From contig NZ_JFJZ01000003.1 in NCBI RefSeq assembly GCF_002115825.1, forward strand, positions 227,739 to 291,738: 64,000 bases of DNA, written 5' to 3'. The DNA comes from Thalassospira sp. MCCC 1A01428 (GTDB lineage: Bacteria; Pseudomonadota; Alphaproteobacteria; Rhodospirillales; Thalassospiraceae). Both the position numbers and the translations under genes were made by a program. Positions 1 to 9,986 of this stretch are shown in pieces. Below the pieces are notes generated by a model, which saw only the letters and a program-made list of their open reading frames with translations, had not been told where the DNA came from and did not search any database. How positions within the stretch are numbered: position 1 is the stretch's first letter; each line of letters starts with the position of its first letter.

Positions 1-1019
1 CCGGTCAAGGTGCCCATGGTCTCGACAATTTCATTTGCAAAATCAAATTGCGGCAGGATCGCTGCCAGCAGGGCGTTGGCCCGTACATCCCCTGCCGGAT
101 AAAGCGGATGACCAAAACCCGGAAATTCAACACCTGCTGCCAACTGACGCCGCATATGCAAGGCCATGTTGTGCGGATCAATCGCCAGCCAGGCGGTTTC
201 GATCCGCTCGGTCATGCCACCATGTCGACCACCACTTAACGCCGCCAGACCGCCAATAATCGCCATCCGTAAACTGGCCTGGGTCGAGGCGACACATCTT
301 GCCGTGAAACTTGAGGCATTCAATTCATGATCAGCGCACAGAACAAGCGCCTGGCGCACCAAATCCGCCCCAACCGCATCCAGCCCCCACGCCGTCGCCA
401 ACTGAACATGTAAAGGATGATGATCCGGACTGCGCCCCGTGACACAGGCAAACAAGGCGCCTAACAACGTTGCCGCACCCGTGGCAAGGCGGGCTTCATC
501 ACGCTGCCAAATGCCCGTTTCACCATCTTCCGATGTGATAGCAAACAACGGCAACAGCGCCTCAATCACCGGGATTTTTGCATAGTGGGTTTTTAACTGG
601 TGCCAGCCATCAGGCAAAACCAAAGGCTGAATTTCCGCCTCTGCGGATCGCGGCAGATCCCACAGCAAACTGGCAACATCCTCCAGAGTGGCCCGTTCTG
701 ACAAATCAACAGCGTTATTACTGCGATAATAAAGCTGCCCGTCCCGAATTAACGTGATCGCCGATTCGAGAACAGGCGTCCCCCAATCCAGTGTTGATTT
801 GGCAATATCAACCGGTTTGCGCCCGCGTCGGCGTTTGCCCGCCAGTTCGGTAACATCGTCACGCGCATAGCGGTTACGGCGGCTATCACCATCGGTGGGA
901 TGTGCCCGCAAAAGCCCGCGGCTGACATAGGCATACAGCGTTGCACGCGACACACCTAACTGATCGGCGGCCTCTTCTGCGGTGATGAAATATGATGTTT
1001 CAGGGTGTTGGTTTTTCAT
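1..1019 (-). CDS. Citrate synthase-family protein with N-terminal HTH (partial, runs off left edge)
   Basis: The frame opens with ATG at 1019 and stays open to base 1, so the C-terminus lies outside the window. Residues 1-60 look like a MerR/excisionase-type helix-turn-helix (FITAEEAADQLGVSRATLYAYV), and the rest is a citrate synthase fold. The motif DHELNASSFTAR carries the first catalytic histidine and GFGHPLYPAGDVRA the second; the catalytic aspartate would be beyond the edge. Family members condense an acyl-CoA with an oxoacid (oxaloacetate in citrate synthase). Citrate synthase-like proteins with an added DNA-binding domain are known, but their substrate is usually unassigned. It is divergent from a CoA-transferase and shares its AT-rich control region, so the two may act on the same CoA ester (inference). 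Reading frame is sure; substrate is not. Confidence 0.82.
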   Translation of the reverse strand, partial: MKNQHPETSYFITAEEAADQLGVSRATLYAYVSRGLLRAHPTDGDSRRNRYARDDVTELAGKRRRGRKPVDIAKSTLDWGTPVLESAITLIRDGQLYYRSNNAVDLSERATLEDVASLLWDLPRSAEAEIQPLVLPDGWHQLKTHYAKIPVIEALLPLFAITSEDGETGIWQRDEARLATGAATLLGALFACVTGRSPDHHPLHVQLATAWGLDAVGADLVRQALVLCADHELNASSFTARCVASTQASLRMAIIGGLAALSGGRHGGMTERIETAWLAIDPHNMALHMRRQLAAGVEFPGFGHPLYPAGDVRANALLAAILPQFDFANEIVETMGTLT

Positions 1020-1020
1020 C

Positions 1021-1055
1021 GTCAATATACATTGATTTATATAATCAATATTGAC
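1021..1055. promoter_or_regulatory. AT-rich nested inverted repeat in a divergent promoter
   Basis: GTCAATAT (1021-1028) is mirrored by ATATTGAC (1048-1055). Inside it ATTGATT (1031-1037) is mirrored by AATCAAT (1043-1049). It lies directly upstream of the citrate synthase-like gene and about 55 bp before the CoA-transferase start, so it is a good operator candidate. The HTH on the citrate synthase-like protein would be an obvious binder, but that is inference. Confidence 0.5.
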
Positions 1056-1110
1056 GATATATTTAAAATGGCCTGCTGTATAGCCCTGATTGACAGGCAA
1101 GGAGGCCGCA

Positions 1111-2571
1111 ATGGCACACACATTTTCCTTCGACGGTTTTGTGGACGAAATCTGGCATGCTCTTGATGGTGATCCGGCGTTTTCACCGGCCATTAAACAG
1201 ACAAGCCCCGGCGCGCTACCCTCGGCCTTCGCCGTGACCGATCTGGCCACAGCATCCATTGCCACGGCGGGACTAGCCATCGCCGAATTGGCCGGCCTTC
1301 TGCAACACAAAGATACTCACCCGCCGCAAGCCGACATGCCCACCAATATTCCGCAAGTCCGCGTTGACAGACGGCTTGCCTCGGCTTGGTTTTCATCGAG
1401 CTATCGTCCCGTCGGCTGGACGCCCGCACCGACCTGGAATGCCATTGCCGGGGATTATCAAGGCGAGGACGGCTGGATCCGTCTGCACACCAATGCCCCC
1501 CATCATCGCAAAGCCGCCCTTGCCGTGCTTGGCATCGCGCCGTGCGATGCAAACCGGGAAACCGTTGCTGCCACGGTTGCAAACTGGCCGATCAATGCCC
1601 TTGAAACCGCGATTGTCGAAAAAGGGGGCTGTGCTGCCGCGATGCGTTCCATTCGCGAATGGCAAACCCATCCTCAGGGACTGGCTCTCTCCAATGATCC
1701 GCTGATACATGTTACCAAAACAACAAACTTGCCCGCGCCCAAAACACCTGGCACGTCACAGTACGGTTTAAGCGGTTCTGTCGAACGTCCACTGGCCGGG
1801 GTCCGGGTTCTCGATCTGACGCGGGTTTTGGCCGGGCCTGTTGCCACCCGGTTTCTTGCCGGGTTTGGGGCCGACATTTTACGAATTGATCCCCCCGAAT
1901 GGGACGAACCCTCAGCCCTCCCCGATGTGGCCCTGGGCAAACGGTGCGCACGACTTGATTTGCACGAAGATCATGATCGGGACCTGTTTCGCACGCTTTT
2001 GGCTAAGGCGGATATTCTGGTTCATGGTTATCGCGCGGACGCACTTGATCATCTGGGATTTGGAAGCGAGGCGCGACGCGCCCTTAATCCCGGCCTGATC
2101 GATGTTGCCCTGAACGCCTATGGCTGGCGCGGACCATGGCAATTTCGGCGCGGCTTTGACAGTCTGGTTCAGATGAGCAGCGGCATCGCCGACGCAGGTA
2201 TGCAGACATATAAATCCGATCGCCCCCGTCCCCTTCCCGTACAAGCCCTTGATCATGCGACTGGTTACATTCTGGCCGCCTGCGCGATACGCGGCGTGAT
2301 CGAACGCCACCGTAATGGACACGTCCATCAATACCGCACCTCGCTTGCGCGCGTAGCCGCATTGCTGTGCCAGCACCGCGCAAAGGCCGACTTTAAGTCC
2401 CCCTCAAACAGCTCATTTTCTGAACTTGGGGATGCAGATTACAGGCAAGCTGTTGAACAAACAGGCTGGGGAAAAGTGCAAAGGCTGCTGCCACCACTGG
2501 AAATCGACGGGGTCTCAATTGGCTGGACCATCCCGGCCAAACACCTCGGCTCCAGCCCACCGCAATGGTAA
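1111..2571 (+). CDS. CoA-transferase family III (CaiB/BaiF) protein
   Basis: The 486-residue product has the family III CoA-transferase core in its second half: RVLDLTRVLAGPVATRFLA, GADILRIDPPEWDEP, LDLHEDHDRDLFRTLLAKADILVHG cut at its usual junctions, and a YGWRGPW segment. Family members move CoA between carboxylic acids through an aspartyl-CoA thioester. The ATG at 1111 was chosen because AAGGAGG stands just before it; an upstream TTG at 1090 has no ribosome site. The N-terminal ~210 residues look like a second, degenerate copy of the fold, as in long family members. Divergent from the citrate synthase-like gene, which suggests a shared acyl-CoA pathway. Substrate unknown. Confidence 0.85.
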   Translation: MAHTFSFDGFVDEIWHALDGDPAFSPAIKQTSPGALPSAFAVTDLATASIATAGLAIAELAGLLQHKDTHPPQADMPTNIPQVRVDRRLASAWFSSSYRPVGWTPAPTWNAIAGDYQGEDGWIRLHTNAPHHRKAALAVLGIAPCDANRETVAATVANWPINALETAIVEKGGCAAAMRSIREWQTHPQGLALSNDPLIHVTKTTNLPAPKTPGTSQYGLSGSVERPLAGVRVLDLTRVLAGPVATRFLAGFGADILRIDPPEWDEPSALPDVALGKRCARLDLHEDHDRDLFRTLLAKADILVHGYRADALDHLGFGSEARRALNPGLIDVALNAYGWRGPWQFRRGFDSLVQMSSGIADAGMQTYKSDRPRPLPVQALDHATGYILAACAIRGVIERHRNGHVHQYRTSLARVAALLCQHRAKADFKSPSNSSFSELGDADYRQAVEQTGWGKVQRLLPPLEIDGVSIGWTIPAKHLGSSPPQW

Positions 2572-2593
2572 TCCGCAGCGATGCCTCATAAAT

Positions 2594-2624
2594 ATACAAG
2601 GCCTGTTTGAAACAGGCCTTGTAT
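2594..2624. terminator. Bidirectional terminator hairpin between convergent genes
   Basis: A 15-bp perfect inverted repeat (arms 2594-2608 and 2610-2624; ATACAAGGCCTGTTT on the left) lies between the CoA-transferase stop and the hemF stop. AT-rich tracts follow on both sides, fitting a shared terminator for convergent genes. Confidence 0.7.
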
Positions 2625-2651
2625 CGAATTTAACATTTATCGCCGCGTCCC

Positions 2652-3515
2652 CTAGGGCCAGTTCGCCATAGGGGGCAATGACATCAGGATCGCTTCGGTA
2701 TTGCCACCGGTCATCAGGCCAAAACGTGTTCCCCGGTCATGCAACAGGTTAAATTCAACATATCTGCCGCGTTTAACCAGTTGTGCCTCGCGCTGGTCCA
2801 TCGACCAGTCATCGTTGTAATGACGTTCAACCAACCTGGGATAAACATCCAGAAATGCCTTTCCGACATCCCTGGTAAAGGCAAAATTGGCATCCCAGTC
2901 ATCTTCCAGATAATCGTAAAAAATGCCGCCAACACCGCGGGCTTCGTTGCGATGCGGCAGCCAGAAATATTCGTCGCACCATTTTTTAAAGCGATCATAA
3001 TAATCTTCGCCATGCGCATCACAGGCAGCCTTAAAGGCACCGTGAAAATCGCCGGTATCAGCATCATCGGGGAAAACCGGGGTAAGATCGGCCCCACCGC
3101 CAAACCACGCCTTTGACGTCACAATATGGCGGGTATTCATATGCACGGCAGGCACCAGCGGCGAACAGGGATGTGCCACCAGTGAAATACCCGCCGCCCA
3201 AAAATTGGGATTTTCATCCGCACCGGGAATTTCCTTGCGGAATTTTTCGGAAAATTCACCATGCACCGTTGAAATATTAACGCCGACTTTTTCAAATACC
3301 CGGCCCCGCATGACCGACATTTCACCGCCCCCCTGGCCTTCTCCGCGTTCCCAGCGTGTCCGCTCGAAGCGTCCGGCAGGGCGATCGGCCAGCGGGCCGG
3401 CATAGCTGTCTTCAAGCTGTTCAAACCGGGCGCAGATTTGGTCGCGCAAGGATTTAAACCAGTCGGCGGCCTGTGATTTATGGCGTTCTGTTTGACGTGC
3501 GGTTTCGTCGGTCAT
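2652..3515 (-). CDS. hemF: Oxygen-dependent coproporphyrinogen III oxidase
   Basis: The 287-residue product is full length for HemF, which oxidatively decarboxylates coproporphyrinogen III to protoporphyrinogen IX in cytoplasmic haem synthesis. The family signature is present around [20 protein letters not shown], and the C-terminal half carries [14 protein letters not shown], also typical. The start ATG at 3515 overlaps the trmL stop by ATGA, so both genes are probably co-translated. Haem supply fits the nearby cytochrome bc1 operon, although that is on the other strand. Secure call. Confidence 0.96.
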   Translation of the reverse strand: MTDETARQTERHKSQAADWFKSLRDQICARFEQLEDSYAGPLADRPAGRFERTRWERGEGQGGGEMSVMRGRVFEKVGVNISTVHGEFSEKFRKEIPGADENPNFWAAGISLVAHPCSPLVPAVHMNTRHIVTSKAWFGGGADLTPVFPDDADTGDFHGAFKAACDAHGEDYYDRFKKWCDEYFWLPHRNEARGVGGIFYDYLEDDWDANFAFTRDVGKAFLDVYPRLVERHYNDDWSMDQREAQLVKRGRYVEFNLLHDRGTRFGLMTGGNTEAILMSLPPMANWP

Positions 3516-3985
3516 TCAGGGGTTCCCGGAAAACTGTGGGTTTGACGCATGGCTTCACCCAAGGTCATAGCTGCGGCCATGGCGACATTCAAGGACCGCA
3601 TTCCCGGCTGCAACGGAATAACAACACGGGCATCGGCACTTTCATGCACCTGGTCTGGCACGCCGCGGCTTTCGGCACCCAGCATCAAAATATCGTCGGG
3701 GCGAAATTCAAAATCACAATAGGGCACAGCCCCCTTCGTCGTCATCAACACCAGACGACCGGGCAAGGCCCCCGTCTGGCGGGCTTCTTCAAAGGCCTGC
3801 CAATCGGCATGGCGGTGATATTGGGCGGCATCAAGATAATCCATCCCGGCCCGTTTCAGACTGGCAGATGTCAGCAGGAAACCACATGGTTCGATAATAT
3901 CGACACCAACCCCCAGGCAGGCCGCCATACGTAAAATGGTGCCGGTATTTTGGGGAATATCAGGTTCGAACAGGCAAATTCTCAT
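3512..3985 (-). CDS. trmL: tRNA (cytidine(34)-2'-O)-methyltransferase, SPOUT family
   Basis: A 157-residue protein starting [19 protein letters not shown], the TrmL/YibK signature. The knotted SAM-binding C-terminal region is visible as [11 protein letters not shown] and [16 protein letters not shown]. The enzyme methylates the wobble ribose of certain leucine tRNAs using S-adenosylmethionine. It is the first gene of a two-gene minus-strand unit with hemF. Length and motifs match the family; secure. Confidence 0.95.
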   Translation of the reverse strand: MRICLFEPDIPQNTGTILRMAACLGVGVDIIEPCGFLLTSASLKRAGMDYLDAAQYHRHADWQAFEEARQTGALPGRLVLMTTKGAVPYCDFEFRPDDILMLGAESRGVPDQVHESADARVVIPLQPGMRSLNVAMAAAMTLGEAMRQTHSFPGTPE

Positions 3986-4380
3986 GATTGATCAACAGAC
4001 TCGCGCAATTTTGTGTAAATCCGTCCGAAAAAATGTTACCAAAAGTTTCATAGCGTTACAGGAGTTTCCCGCTTCTGGAACCGGACTTTAACTTAAGCTG
4101 CTTGTTATAGCGGGTATCTGAAACCGGTACCAGCGCTAGGAAAAGCCTTGTTTGCCGTAGGGTTTTTATAATGCTTCCAAAACCACAGCGTTTATTAATA
4201 CGCACCTTTCCCGCCAACTTCTCCTTAACAAAGACCATTATTGTTAGTATACGAAATTCGATTCAGGCCTGAAGGCCACGGGGACAGATAACTTTTTTCA
4301 ATTTGAAATAAGTCAATGATCCCTGCGGTAAATTCAGGCATTCCGCATGCCTGTTTTGGGGGCAGAAAGAGGAATACATC
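3986..4380. promoter_or_regulatory. Intergenic region upstream of the pet operon
   Basis: No gene seen in about 395 bp. It separates divergent trmL and petA, so both promoters must lie here. Two short palindromes stand out: TTCAGGCCTGAA at 4262-4273 and TTTCAATTTGAAA at 4296-4308. Either could be a regulator site for the bc1 operon, but no specific regulator can be named. Confidence 0.35.
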
Positions 4381-4929
4381 ATGTCGCAAACGGTGCAATC
4401 ATCCGGGGATAAGCCGGACGAGAACCGCAGGGATTTCCTGACCCTTGCGACCACAGCTGTCGGTGTCGTTGGCACCGGTATGGCACTGTGGCCGTTCGTG
4501 GACAGCATGAACCCGTCCAAGGACGTTCTGGCGCTGGCCTCGGTCGAAGTTAACCTGTCCAATATAGCCGTCGGTCAGGCCATCAAGGTCATGTGGCGCG
4601 GTAAACCCGTATTTATCCGCCATCGTACCGAACGGGAAATCAAAGAAGCTGAAGACGTGGCATTGAACCAGCTGGTCGATCCCGAGACCGACGATGCCCG
4701 TGTGAAGAAAAAAGAATGGCTGATTGTCGTCGGCGTTTGCACCCACCTGGGCTGCATCCCGATGGGAACCGCAACCGGGGAACCACGCGGGGACTTCGAC
4801 GGCTGGTATTGCCCGTGTCACGGGTCGCACTATGACAGTTCAGGTCGTATCCGCAAGGGTCCGGCACCGAAGAACCTGCATGTGCCGACCTATACCTTCC
4901 TCACCGACACGTCGGTCAAGATCGGCTAA
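4381..4929 (+). CDS. petA: Ubiquinol-cytochrome c reductase iron-sulfur (Rieske) subunit
   Basis: 182 residues. An N-terminal twin-arginine signal/anchor ([17 protein letters not shown], then a hydrophobic stretch to about residue 40) holds the protein in the membrane with the Rieske domain in the periplasm. The [2Fe-2S] ligands are visible: C120 and H122 in CTHLGC, C144 and H147 in CPCHGSH; C125 and C146 would form the conserved disulfide. It takes electrons from ubiquinol in the bc1 complex and hands them to cytochrome c1. First gene of petABC; a GAGGA ribosome site precedes the ATG. Confidence 0.98.
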   Translation: MSQTVQSSGDKPDENRRDFLTLATTAVGVVGTGMALWPFVDSMNPSKDVLALASVEVNLSNIAVGQAIKVMWRGKPVFIRHRTEREIKEAEDVALNQLVDPETDDARVKKKEWLIVVGVCTHLGCIPMGTATGEPRGDFDGWYCPCHGSHYDSSGRIRKGPAPKNLHVPTYTFLTDTSVKIG

Positions 4930-4940
4930 GGGAGTGTAAG

Positions 4941-6209
4941 ATGAGCGCGCCTGTATGGAATAACAAAGTGGTAAAGTGGGTCGATGATCGTCTTCCGATC
5001 ATATCGATGGTGCATCATGCCGCTTATGAATATCCGACACCGAAAAACCTGTCCTATATGTGGAACTTTGGTTCCCTTGCCGGTTTTGTTCTGGTGACCA
5101 TGATCCTTTCGGGGATCTTTCTGGTGATGAACTATACGCCGCATGCCGACATGGCATTTGATTCCGTTGAACGCATCATGCGTGACGTGAATTATGGCTG
5201 GCTGATCCGCTATTTGCATGTCAATGGCGCATCCATGTTCTTCATCTGCGTCTATATCCACATTTTCCGTGGTCTTTATTACGGGTCATACAAAGCCCCG
5301 CGTGAAGTTCTGTGGTGGATCGGCATCCTGATCCTGCTCGCCATGATGGCAACGGCATTCATGGGCTACGTTCTGCCCTGGGGCCAGATGTCTTTCTGGG
5401 GTGCAACGGTTATTACCAACCTGTTTTCTGCCTTCCCGGTGATTGGCGATCCGCTGGTGACCTGGCTTTGGGGCGGTTTCTCGGTTGGCAACCCGACGCT
5501 GAACCGCTTCTTCTCACTGCATTACCTGCTGCCGTTTGTCATTCTGGGCCTTGTTGTCCTGCATGTCTGGGCGTTGCATGCGGTACGGTCAAACAACCCG
5601 ACCGGCGTTGAAATCAAAACCCCGCAGGACAGCATTCCTTTCCATCCCTATTACACGATCAAGGATCTGTTCGGGATGGGCGTGTTTTTGATCATCTATC
5701 TGTATTTTGTGTTCTTCGCGCCAAACTTCTTTGGCGAGCCGGACAACTACATTATGGCGAACCCGTTATCGACCCCCGCACATATCGTGCCGGAATGGTA
5801 CTTCCTGCCATTCTACGCGATCCTGCGTTCGATCGATTTCGAATTCCTTGGCATTCCGGCAAAACTGCTGGGCGTGCTGGCAATGTTTGCCGCGATCATT
5901 GTTCTGTTCGTTATTCCCTGGCTTGATACATCAAAAGTCCGCAGCTCGCGGTTCCGTCCGGTTTACAAATGGTTTTTTGTCATTCTGGTCATTGATTGCT
6001 TCATTCTGGGTTATTGCGGTGCGAAATCGCCAGCCGATCCGTTCATGGGCCTGCACGGGCTTCAGGTGATTACAGTGGGCCAGTTGGCGACATTGTATTA
6101 CTTCCTGCACTTCCTGGTTGTGATGCCTGTGGTTGGCAAAATGGAACGCCCCAAACCGCTGCCGGCAAGTATCAGCGAATCTGTCCTCAAGGGAGGTGCA
6201 AATGCGTAA
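4941..6209 (+). CDS. petB: Cytochrome b of the bc1 complex
   Basis: A 422-residue polytopic membrane protein, the right size for bacterial cytochrome b. It carries the Qo-site [14 protein letters not shown] motif and paired histidine segments in helices II and IV ([32 protein letters not shown]) for the two b haems. It forms the quinol-oxidising and quinone-reducing sites of complex III. It begins 11 bp after petA with a GGGAG ribosome site, and its last codons overlap the petC start. Secure. Confidence 0.98.
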   Translation: MSAPVWNNKVVKWVDDRLPIISMVHHAAYEYPTPKNLSYMWNFGSLAGFVLVTMILSGIFLVMNYTPHADMAFDSVERIMRDVNYGWLIRYLHVNGASMFFICVYIHIFRGLYYGSYKAPREVLWWIGILILLAMMATAFMGYVLPWGQMSFWGATVITNLFSAFPVIGDPLVTWLWGGFSVGNPTLNRFFSLHYLLPFVILGLVVLHVWALHAVRSNNPTGVEIKTPQDSIPFHPYYTIKDLFGMGVFLIIYLYFVFFAPNFFGEPDNYIMANPLSTPAHIVPEWYFLPFYAILRSIDFEFLGIPAKLLGVLAMFAAIIVLFVIPWLDTSKVRSSRFRPVYKWFFVILVIDCFILGYCGAKSPADPFMGLHGLQVITVGQLATLYYFLHFLVVMPVVGKMERPKPLPASISESVLKGGANA

Positions 6210-6972
6210 ATTTGCTCTCACCGCAATTGCTGCTGCATTCGCGCTGACCGCTTTTGCCAACAATTCAAAGGCATCTGAAGGTGTGGTTCCGCCTGCAATG
6301 GACTGGAGCTGGCAGGGCCTGTTTGGCACCTATGACCGTGCGCAACTGCAACGCGGTTTCCAGGTGTTCAAAACGGTCTGTGCAAGCTGCCACAGCATGC
6401 GGTATCTCGCATTTCGCAATCTGGAAGGCATCGGTTTTAACGATGACCAGATCAAGGCGATTGCTGCGGAATATGAAGTCCAGGACGGCCCCAATGACGA
6501 TGGTGAAATGTTCACCCGTACGGCAAAACCGTCTGACCACTTCCCGCACCCGTTTGCCAATGACAAGGCAGCTGCCGCTGCCAATGGCGGGGCAACACCG
6601 CCCGATCTGTCACTGATGGCAAAAGCCCGCCCGCATGGCCCGGATTACATCCATGCCCTGCTGACCGGCTATGAAGAAGAGGCACCGGCCGGTGTCGAAA
6701 TGGCTGAGGGCAAGTATTACAACCATTACTTCGCCAGCCATCAGATTTCGATGCCACCGCCCCTTTACGGTGATGACGTTGAATATACCGATGGTACGGA
6801 AGCAACCATTGATCAGGAAGTCCAGGACGTTACCGCGTTCCTGAACTGGATTGCCGAACCGGAGCTTGAAGCCCGCAAGGCAATGGGCATGAAAGTGCTG
6901 TTGTTCCTGATCGTGCTAACCGCGATGCTATATGCTGTAAAACGTAAAATCTGGGCCAAAATCGAACATTAA
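6202..6972 (+). CDS. petC: Cytochrome c1 of the bc1 complex
   Basis: 256 residues with a Sec signal peptide ([20 protein letters not shown]). The haem c motif is C60-A-S-C63-H64 (CASCHS), the methionine ligand is probably in the SMPPPL segment, and a C-terminal membrane anchor ends in [10 protein letters not shown]. The ATG at 6202 follows GGGAGG by 5 bases and lies inside the petB 3' end (8-base overlap), suggesting translational coupling. The protein passes electrons from the Rieske centre to soluble or membrane cytochrome c. Confidence 0.97.
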   Translation: MRKFALTAIAAAFALTAFANNSKASEGVVPPAMDWSWQGLFGTYDRAQLQRGFQVFKTVCASCHSMRYLAFRNLEGIGFNDDQIKAIAAEYEVQDGPNDDGEMFTRTAKPSDHFPHPFANDKAAAAANGGATPPDLSLMAKARPHGPDYIHALLTGYEEEAPAGVEMAEGKYYNHYFASHQISMPPPLYGDDVEYTDGTEATIDQEVQDVTAFLNWIAEPELEARKAMGMKVLLFLIVLTAMLYAVKRKIWAKIEH

Positions 6973-6998
6973 TCTGTTTGGTTCCAACCCGTTATCAA

Positions 6999-7029
6999 AG
7001 GCCGCCGAAACAATTCGGCGGCCTTTTTA
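6999..7029 (+). terminator. Rho-independent terminator of petABC
   Basis: An 11-bp perfect stem, AGGCCGCCGAA and its complement, with a 4-base loop is followed by a run of T. It stands 27 bp after the petC stop. Confidence 0.88.
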
Positions 7030-7202
7030 TTTGCTTTTAATTTTTGCACGTCGTGATAGAGAGAAAACATCATCGAGCTAACAATAATATCATCGTGCCT
7101 GCGAGCTGAAATATGATGGTTGCTCACCGTTCGCCACCGACATATCTGATGTCCGCCATCACATGCCACTGGCCCCCACCACCTTGCTGCTGGATGCTGT
7201 TT

Positions 7203-7829
7203 ATGCTGCTGGACCAATATGGCCTGTATCTGATTGCCGTTCTAATCGCTGTTCTTACACCCGGCCCGGCTGTGATGCTGGGCATTACCAACAGCATCCG
7301 CCATAACCTGACCACATCGATGGTCGGGGCATTGGGTTGTGTGACGGCAACCGGGTTAATGGGGGCACTTTCGGCTATGGGGCTGGGGGCCATGATTATG
7401 ACATCGGCGATCCTGTTTGATGTTATTCGCTTTGCCAGTGCCGCCTATCTGATCTGGCTGGGCATTAAAATGTGGAAAGCCAGCGGTAAGGTTGCAATGG
7501 ATATTGCGCCAGATCACATCCCCGTTCATTCTGGCTACTTGCGCTGCTATATGCGCGGCTTTCTCATTTCGGCCAGCAACCCCAAGGCAATTGCCTTTTT
7601 TACCGCCCTGTTCCCCATGTTCCTGGACCCCAACGCCCCGCTGATGACGCAGTTTGCCGTCCTCGACACCACATTTATCATACTGTCGTTTTCATCGATC
7701 ATGGGGTATTCAATGCTGGCCGCACGCAGCAAGGATTTCCTGCTTGGCTCCGCGCGCAAATGGTTTGACCGGGTTGCCGGCAGCATTTTTGTCAGCTTCG
7801 GCCTGGCGCTTGCCGCCAGCCACCGGTGA
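7203..7829 (+). CDS. LysE/RhtB-family amino acid exporter
   Basis: About 208 residues with the LysE/RhtB hallmark at the N-terminus (LTPGPAVMLGITNSIRHN) and five to six hydrophobic segments, including a SNPKAIAFFTALFPMF stretch that is also typical. Family members export amino acids or related metabolites using the proton gradient. The frame extends upstream to 7113, but the extra residues are not hydrophobic and do not fit the family, so the ATG at 7203 is preferred; the ribosome site is weak. Stands alone after the pet terminator. Substrate cannot be told. Confidence 0.85.
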   Translation: MLLDQYGLYLIAVLIAVLTPGPAVMLGITNSIRHNLTTSMVGALGCVTATGLMGALSAMGLGAMIMTSAILFDVIRFASAAYLIWLGIKMWKASGKVAMDIAPDHIPVHSGYLRCYMRGFLISASNPKAIAFFTALFPMFLDPNAPLMTQFAVLDTTFIILSFSSIMGYSMLAARSKDFLLGSARKWFDRVAGSIFVSFGLALAASHR

Positions 7830-7852
7830 TTTGCACGTGCCGGAATCCGGTA

Positions 7853-8722
7853 TCAGTATATCCGGTAACTCTGCAATATCTGGTCGATAACACCATCCTT
7901 GTGCATTTGCATCAGCACCGCATCCAGTGCCCTGGCAAATTCATCGCGATAAGGCCATTTATCCGCGTCAAACGGCGCATAGGCAATGGCCCCCTGATGG
8001 GCCCCCAAAACAGCCGTTTCCACAATTTTCCCGGCAAGGTCGGCACGATCAAACCCAAGTTCCGCCAAAGCGGTTGCCGTTGCCTGCCGATCATTGACAT
8101 AACAGTCAATCCGCCCGGCAAGCAGACGCTTTAAATTGATCCCGGTGCTATGGGCTTCTTCAAGGGTAACCTCGTGCAGGCGCGCCATCTCAAACAAATC
8201 TTCGCCCACCAGCTTATAGCCCGAGGTATTGCCAAACCGTGCGCCGATATAATCAAACGGATAATCGGTCAAAACCCGGTTACGAGCAAACTGGTCTGTG
8301 CATATCACCACAACAGATTCGTCTAGAATTGGAACTGAATACCGATCCACCCAGCTTCGTTTCGGGTCCAGATACGGCGGATAAAACGCCATGATCTCGC
8401 CCCGCTGCAACATCTCAATACCGCGTTTGAATGGTACCCCGGCAAATTCGATATCATACTGGGGCAACCGTGCCGCTGCGTGACGCAAAATATCGGTATA
8501 GGCCCCCGTCATGACCGCCCCGGTCAAATAGGCATAGGGTGGATCATTTTCCTCGCCATATAAAACGATATGCCGACGCGTACCGCCAATGTCGTTCGCG
8601 GTCTGACTTTGCAACAAGGGTTGAGACGGAGAACGGCGACCGGTCTGAGCCCACACCGGCCCGGATCGTATTAGAACAATTCCAGAAAATAAAATTGCGG
8701 CAAGCGCAAAGCGCATCGACAT
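7853..8722 (-). CDS. Periplasmic solute-binding protein, family 3-like
   Basis: 289 residues from the ATG at 8722, which places a clear Sec signal peptide first (MSMRFALAAILFSGIVLIRS, cut near VWAQ). The mature part resembles SBP_bac_3: HIVLYGEENDPPYAYLTGAV, an early ligand-loop arginine-rich strand, and a final FARALDAVLMQMHKDGVID segment. No permease or ATPase gene lies beside it, so it may be an orphan binding protein or a sensor-type periplasmic protein. The ligand is unknown. Confidence 0.78.
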   Translation of the reverse strand: MSMRFALAAILFSGIVLIRSGPVWAQTGRRSPSQPLLQSQTANDIGGTRRHIVLYGEENDPPYAYLTGAVMTGAYTDILRHAAARLPQYDIEFAGVPFKRGIEMLQRGEIMAFYPPYLDPKRSWVDRYSVPILDESVVVICTDQFARNRVLTDYPFDYIGARFGNTSGYKLVGEDLFEMARLHEVTLEEAHSTGINLKRLLAGRIDCYVNDRQATATALAELGFDRADLAGKIVETAVLGAHQGAIAYAPFDADKWPYRDEFARALDAVLMQMHKDGVIDQILQSYRIY

Positions 8723-9053
8723 AACGATGTCCGAACCAATGATCAATGATGGGGAAAGCGGCGCCTGAAATAACAGCAAAGCCCGGTCATGACCACTGCG
8801 ATAGACGAAACCGAGACATGCACAACCATAACGCTCTGTGCGGTGATATTTGCATAAACCGCATTATATTCAGGGCAAAACGGCCTTGAACCTTACCACC
8901 ATAATCAAAACGGAGCAAAAGCCCCACTGGCAACAGGAAGGCATGAGCAATCCTGCTGCTTTAACGAAGCAAGGATGCCTCGCCATTTCTGATCCCGGCC
9001 ATTTTTAACCCCGTTATCACGCCCGGGTTAAAAGCCATCGGTCCCTGCCAGGT
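8723..9053. other. Intergenic, no gene seen
   Basis: About 330 bp between two minus-strand genes with no convincing frame on either strand. It must hold the promoter of the solute-binding protein gene; no clear motif was recognised. Confidence 0.4.
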
Positions 9054-9875
9054 TTAAAATTGTGACTGATCCGTCACCGAGGCCGCATCATCTGTTGTGT
9101 TTTCAGGGTCAGTATGCCGGTCATTGTTATTGCCAACATGGTTGCCATCGACCGGGCGCATTGGTGGCACGGTAACCGGAATATGCACCAGCCGCCTTTT
9201 ATGTTGCGGTGTCCCGGTGCTGGCATAAAGCTGCTTGCCTGCCTCGACAATACTGACACCGGCAAAGGCCTTGAACAGACGTGACCCGACATTTTCAATA
9301 CCTTGCGACCAACGCAGCAAAAACCGGCTTCGCGTCGGGGGTAAAAACAGCGCCCGGCTATGTTGCACGGGCAAAAACATGTTTTCCCGCATCAGGTTTT
9401 GAAGCTGGCTGACAGTATAAGGGTGCCCAAAACCAAACGGCGTATTTTCCGACCAGCTCCATAACGAGCTGCGGTTTGGTGTTAGCACCACAATACGGCC
9501 ATTTGGCGTTAGCACACGCCAGCATTCACGCATCAGGCGGCGCTGCGAGTCGGAATGTTCCACCAGATGCACCAGCAAAATCCGGTCAACCGAACTATCG
9601 GGCAGCGGCAACATGGTTTCTTCGGTCAGGGCGACACGGTTGGCTTCGCCAGCCGGCCAATGCACACAGCCCTGCGGGGCGGGCATAAATGCCATCACCC
9701 GTTCGGCTTCGCCCAAAAACGGCCGTAAATACGGCGTGGCATAGCCAAACCCAAGCACACGCATGCCCCGCACATCCGACCACATCAGGCGCAACCGGCG
9801 GCGAATAAGCCGGCGGGCGGCCTGACCCAGGCTGGTAGCATAAAACCGGTGTAAATCGACAACATCCTGACGCAT
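9054..9875 (-). CDS. SAM-dependent methyltransferase (type 11-like)
   Basis: 273 residues. A class I methyltransferase fold is suggested by RVLGFGYATPYLRPF (motif I region), LPLPDSSVDRILLVHLVEH (post-I/IV) and ECWRVLTPNGRIVVLTPN (motif V-VI, the usual ubiE/type 11 pattern). The glycine motif is degenerate. It is divergent from gloB, a gene pair often seen in Alphaproteobacteria. The substrate cannot be inferred. The ATG at 9875 is preferred over the one 6 bp upstream; both are possible. Confidence 0.78.
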   Translation of the reverse strand: MRQDVVDLHRFYATSLGQAARRLIRRRLRLMWSDVRGMRVLGFGYATPYLRPFLGEAERVMAFMPAPQGCVHWPAGEANRVALTEETMLPLPDSSVDRILLVHLVEHSDSQRRLMRECWRVLTPNGRIVVLTPNRSSLWSWSENTPFGFGHPYTVSQLQNLMRENMFLPVQHSRALFLPPTRSRFLLRWSQGIENVGSRLFKAFAGVSIVEAGKQLYASTGTPQHKRRLVHIPVTVPPMRPVDGNHVGNNNDRHTDPENTTDDAASVTDQSQF

Positions 9876-9986
9876 GGTCAAACCCTATCATTGTCCGGCG
9901 ATTGCGCGAAACAAATTGCAGCGCAATTGTTTCCTTGCCACCACCCTGTTAGGCTTTGGCATATTTTCAAACAAATGAGGCCAAAA

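Noticed and set aside
2739..3116. Plus-strand frame inside hemF
   Set aside because: Exact antisense of a well-conserved gene, no ribosome site, no family pattern. Same judgement for 3473-3934 and similar long antisense frames in the tail and portal genes.
7113..7202. Longer N-terminus for the LysE-type exporter
   Set aside because: The extra 30 residues are Pro/Cys-rich and precede the conserved family start; no ribosome site supports them.
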